From: Candidatus Colimorpha onthohippi
GTDB taxonomy: Bacteria; Bacteroidota; Bacteroidia; Bacteroidales; P3
DNA length: 17,152 nt
Direction: 5' to 3'
Assembly: GCA_018064565.1 (NCBI GenBank)
Contig: JAGHVA010000138.1
Location: forward strand, 1-17,152
Part shown: positions 12,801 through 15,800 of the stretch, piece by piece
Layout of the letters: the number at the start of each line of letters is the position of its first letter
Position numbering within the stretch: the stretch's first letter is position 1
Program-made: the position numbers and the translations under genes
The notes under the pieces: generated by a model
Database searches by the model: none
Told to the model about the DNA's origin: nothing
Seen by the model: only the letters and a program-made list of their open reading frames with translations

Positions 12801-15800
12801 CCACAATGTGAACGGCTACCGTGTGCTCGACCAGGCTCCGAACCTTGGCGAGGTGGAGATGTACGACACCTTCTTCACTTGCGCTCCTCAGTTGCGGCGC
12901 AGCACAATATACCAAGACGGCACGAACACCACGGTGTTCCAGAACGTAACGCCAGGCACGGGCTACTACTATGCCGTGCGCGCCATCTATGGCGACCACG
13001 ACACCTCCGACTGGAGCCTCTGGATATACCAGTATATCCCACGGCCAGCCGACGACCGTACTTGTGTGTTGCTCGAAGACTTCGAGGGCGATGTGAGCCA
13101 GTGGCGCTTTATCCACGACGGCGGCACCGACGGCCGCACGCACCCCAACCGCTGGTATATCGGCGAGCCGGGCTCGAGCCCGCTGCACGACATAGACGGT
13201 GTGGTAAGCACCAAGGGTCTCTATGTGAGCAACGACGGCGGCGCCACCAACCAGTACCAAGGCACGCCGGCCTTTACCGATTGGACCTACGCCGTGCGCC
13301 CCATCACCATACCGCCGCATACGGGCAACGTGAAGTTCAGCTACGACTTCCGTGGTGTCGGCCAGAACGGGAAATCCTACATGGTGTTCTTTATCTGCCG
13401 TCCCGACCAGACTATCGAGGCGGGCAAGTGGTTCGCCTACGACAACGACCGCTGGCTGATGGCGGACAACTACTACGGCCAGGCCAACTACGGCCAGTGG
13501 AGCCCGTGGGACGATGCCATACCAGCCGGCGAATACATCATGGGCTTTGGCTGGCGCAACGAAAACGCTGGCAGCCAGCCGCCGGCAAGCGTGGATAACA
13601 TACAGATGTGCTACAAACCTGCCGAGAACATCACCTGCCTGCCGCCCAAGAGCCTGACCATCGACAGCGTGGCGGACACCGTGGTGCGACTGGTGTGGTA
13701 CGACAGCATTGACCGCGCCGACTGGACTTTGGAGTATGGTCACGAGGGCTTTGTGCAGGGCTATGGTACCACCATCGACCTGCACGAGACTGCGGGCCCC
13801 GACAGCTTGAGCCGCTATGCCGAGAGCCGTTTGGCACCGCATTACTACACCATTGGCGGATTGACGAGCAGCAGTCGCTACACCGTGTATCTCTATACAC
13901 ATTGCGGACAGGTGGGCGGCATCAGCAGCTTCTCCACCCCGGCCAAGATAAGCTTCAGCACCGGCTGCGGTTCGGTCAACCTGCCCTACTACGAGAGTTT
14001 CGACAACTACACCTACGAGGTCAGCGGCGACCATGTCGCACCAGGCTCGTTCCCGAACCATCCCGTGCCCAACTGCTGGACAATAAGCGGTCAGAGCAAG
14101 TGGGTGAATGCCCGTCCCTACTCGCAGGCGTTCATCAGCAAGCATGGTTATGCCGCCTATCAGGGCGGCCAGGGTTTGCTCTTCAAGACTGGAGATGACT
14201 GGACACCAAACACCGACGTTACCGCCGTGTTGCCTGCCTTCGCCGCACCGCTCGACACCCTCAAACTCTCCTTCTACTACCGCAGTCAGGACCTCAACGA
14301 CTACACTACGCTCAACGTAGGCTACACCACCAATCCCGAAGACCCCAACGCCTTCGTGAGCCTCGATATATTGCCCAAGCAGACCGCCTTTACCTACTAC
14401 GAGTACGACTACAGCCTTGCCGGCATCGAGTTCCCCGAGGGTGCCCGCATCGCCATCCAATACCCACACAACAAGGTGTGGAGCAGCTATACCCGCGAGG
14501 ATTACTCTGGCATCGACAACCTCAGCGTTGACTATACCGCCCCGTGCTACAACGTGGTGAACCTCCACGTCGCCGAGCAGCCGGTCAATGCGCTTACCGT
14601 GGCATGGGATACGTTGGCGACGGTACGCCAATATCACCTGCGTTGCTACCCCGATGCCGACTACCCCGAGTTCGTGGTCTCTACCACCGATACCCTGTAC
14701 GCTACCACCACCGACTGCCACTACACCTTCACCGACATGAGCGTGGCTCAGCTGTATAAGGTAGAGGTGTGGGCGGATTGCGGCAACTCGCAATCAAACC
14801 GTGCCGTTATCGTAAGCCGTGCCGGTTGCGCCACCCGTACCCTGCCATACAGCGAGGACTTTGAGAGCTACAAGTACCGCGACGGCTACATGATGAGCTT
14901 TACCAACACTGGCGTGATGGACGACAGATGGTTTGATCCACCGGCCTACTTCCCCGAACGTCACACCCTGCCAGCCTGCTGGCTCTTCCCCAATAATGTA
15001 AATGTAACCAATAGGGGAAGTTATCCTCAGTCGATGCTCTACCACGGCATGTTCAGTGCAGGCAATTACGCCGAGGGCGAGGCGGCTCGCCTCGCTGGTC
15101 AGGGTAAAAACTGCCTGATGATGCGTAACGACGACAACGACGCCCATGCCTGCTATGCGCTGTTGCCGTACTTCGAGTTGCCACTCGACAGCCTCATACT
15201 CGAACTCGACTACTGCCACTCCTCGCATTGGGATACCTGCCCATTGCAGATTGGCTATATCATACCCGAAGGCACGCTCAGCAGCAATATCGCCTCGCTC
15301 GAAGGCTTTGCCCGACATACATGGGGCACCAATATTGAGGCTTCGGGTGCGAATACCTTCGTCGAGCTCGACCGGCTGCTGCCCAACTGCACCACCTACG
15401 TCCACTACCGTTTCGACTACAGCCAGAAGGGATTGAACCTGCCCGATGGAGCAAGGATAGCACTCCGCTATCGAGGCGACAACACCAACCGATACATGTT
15501 CGTGGATAACGTCAAGGTCTATGCGCGCGAGTCTTGCCGCAAACCAGAAGGCATGCGCTTTGAACGGGTGAACGACGACAGTATCAGGGTGTCGTGGACC
15601 ATGCTGCCCGAAGCCTCGCGCTACCGCCTGGCCTACAACCGCCACGACAAAGCCAACGACGGCGAGCAGGTGGTTTATACTACCACCAACATCGTGGTCA
15701 TCCCAGCCAAGGCGAACACCTTGTACGACTTCCGCCTCCAGCCCTATTGTGCCTCCTGCGACGCCTTCGGCGCGACCGACAGCGTGCAGTATCGCACACC

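Noticed and set aside
12747..13598. Plus-strand open frame of 283 codons in another frame, and many similar ones of 60-150 codons
   Set aside because: Arg/Pro/His-rich translations, overlapping the clear domain sequence of the main frame; typical of off-frame reading of GC-rich DNA.
8899..14793. Very long antisense open frame (1,964 codons), with further antisense frames at 5557-8799 and 14794-16743
   Set aside because: They lie in exact codon register with the sense gene, and stay open only because the GC-rich sense frame almost never uses TTA, CTA or TCA. Their Val/Ala/His/Gly-rich translations show no domain pattern, whereas the sense frame shows regular Fn3 and jelly-roll motifs.
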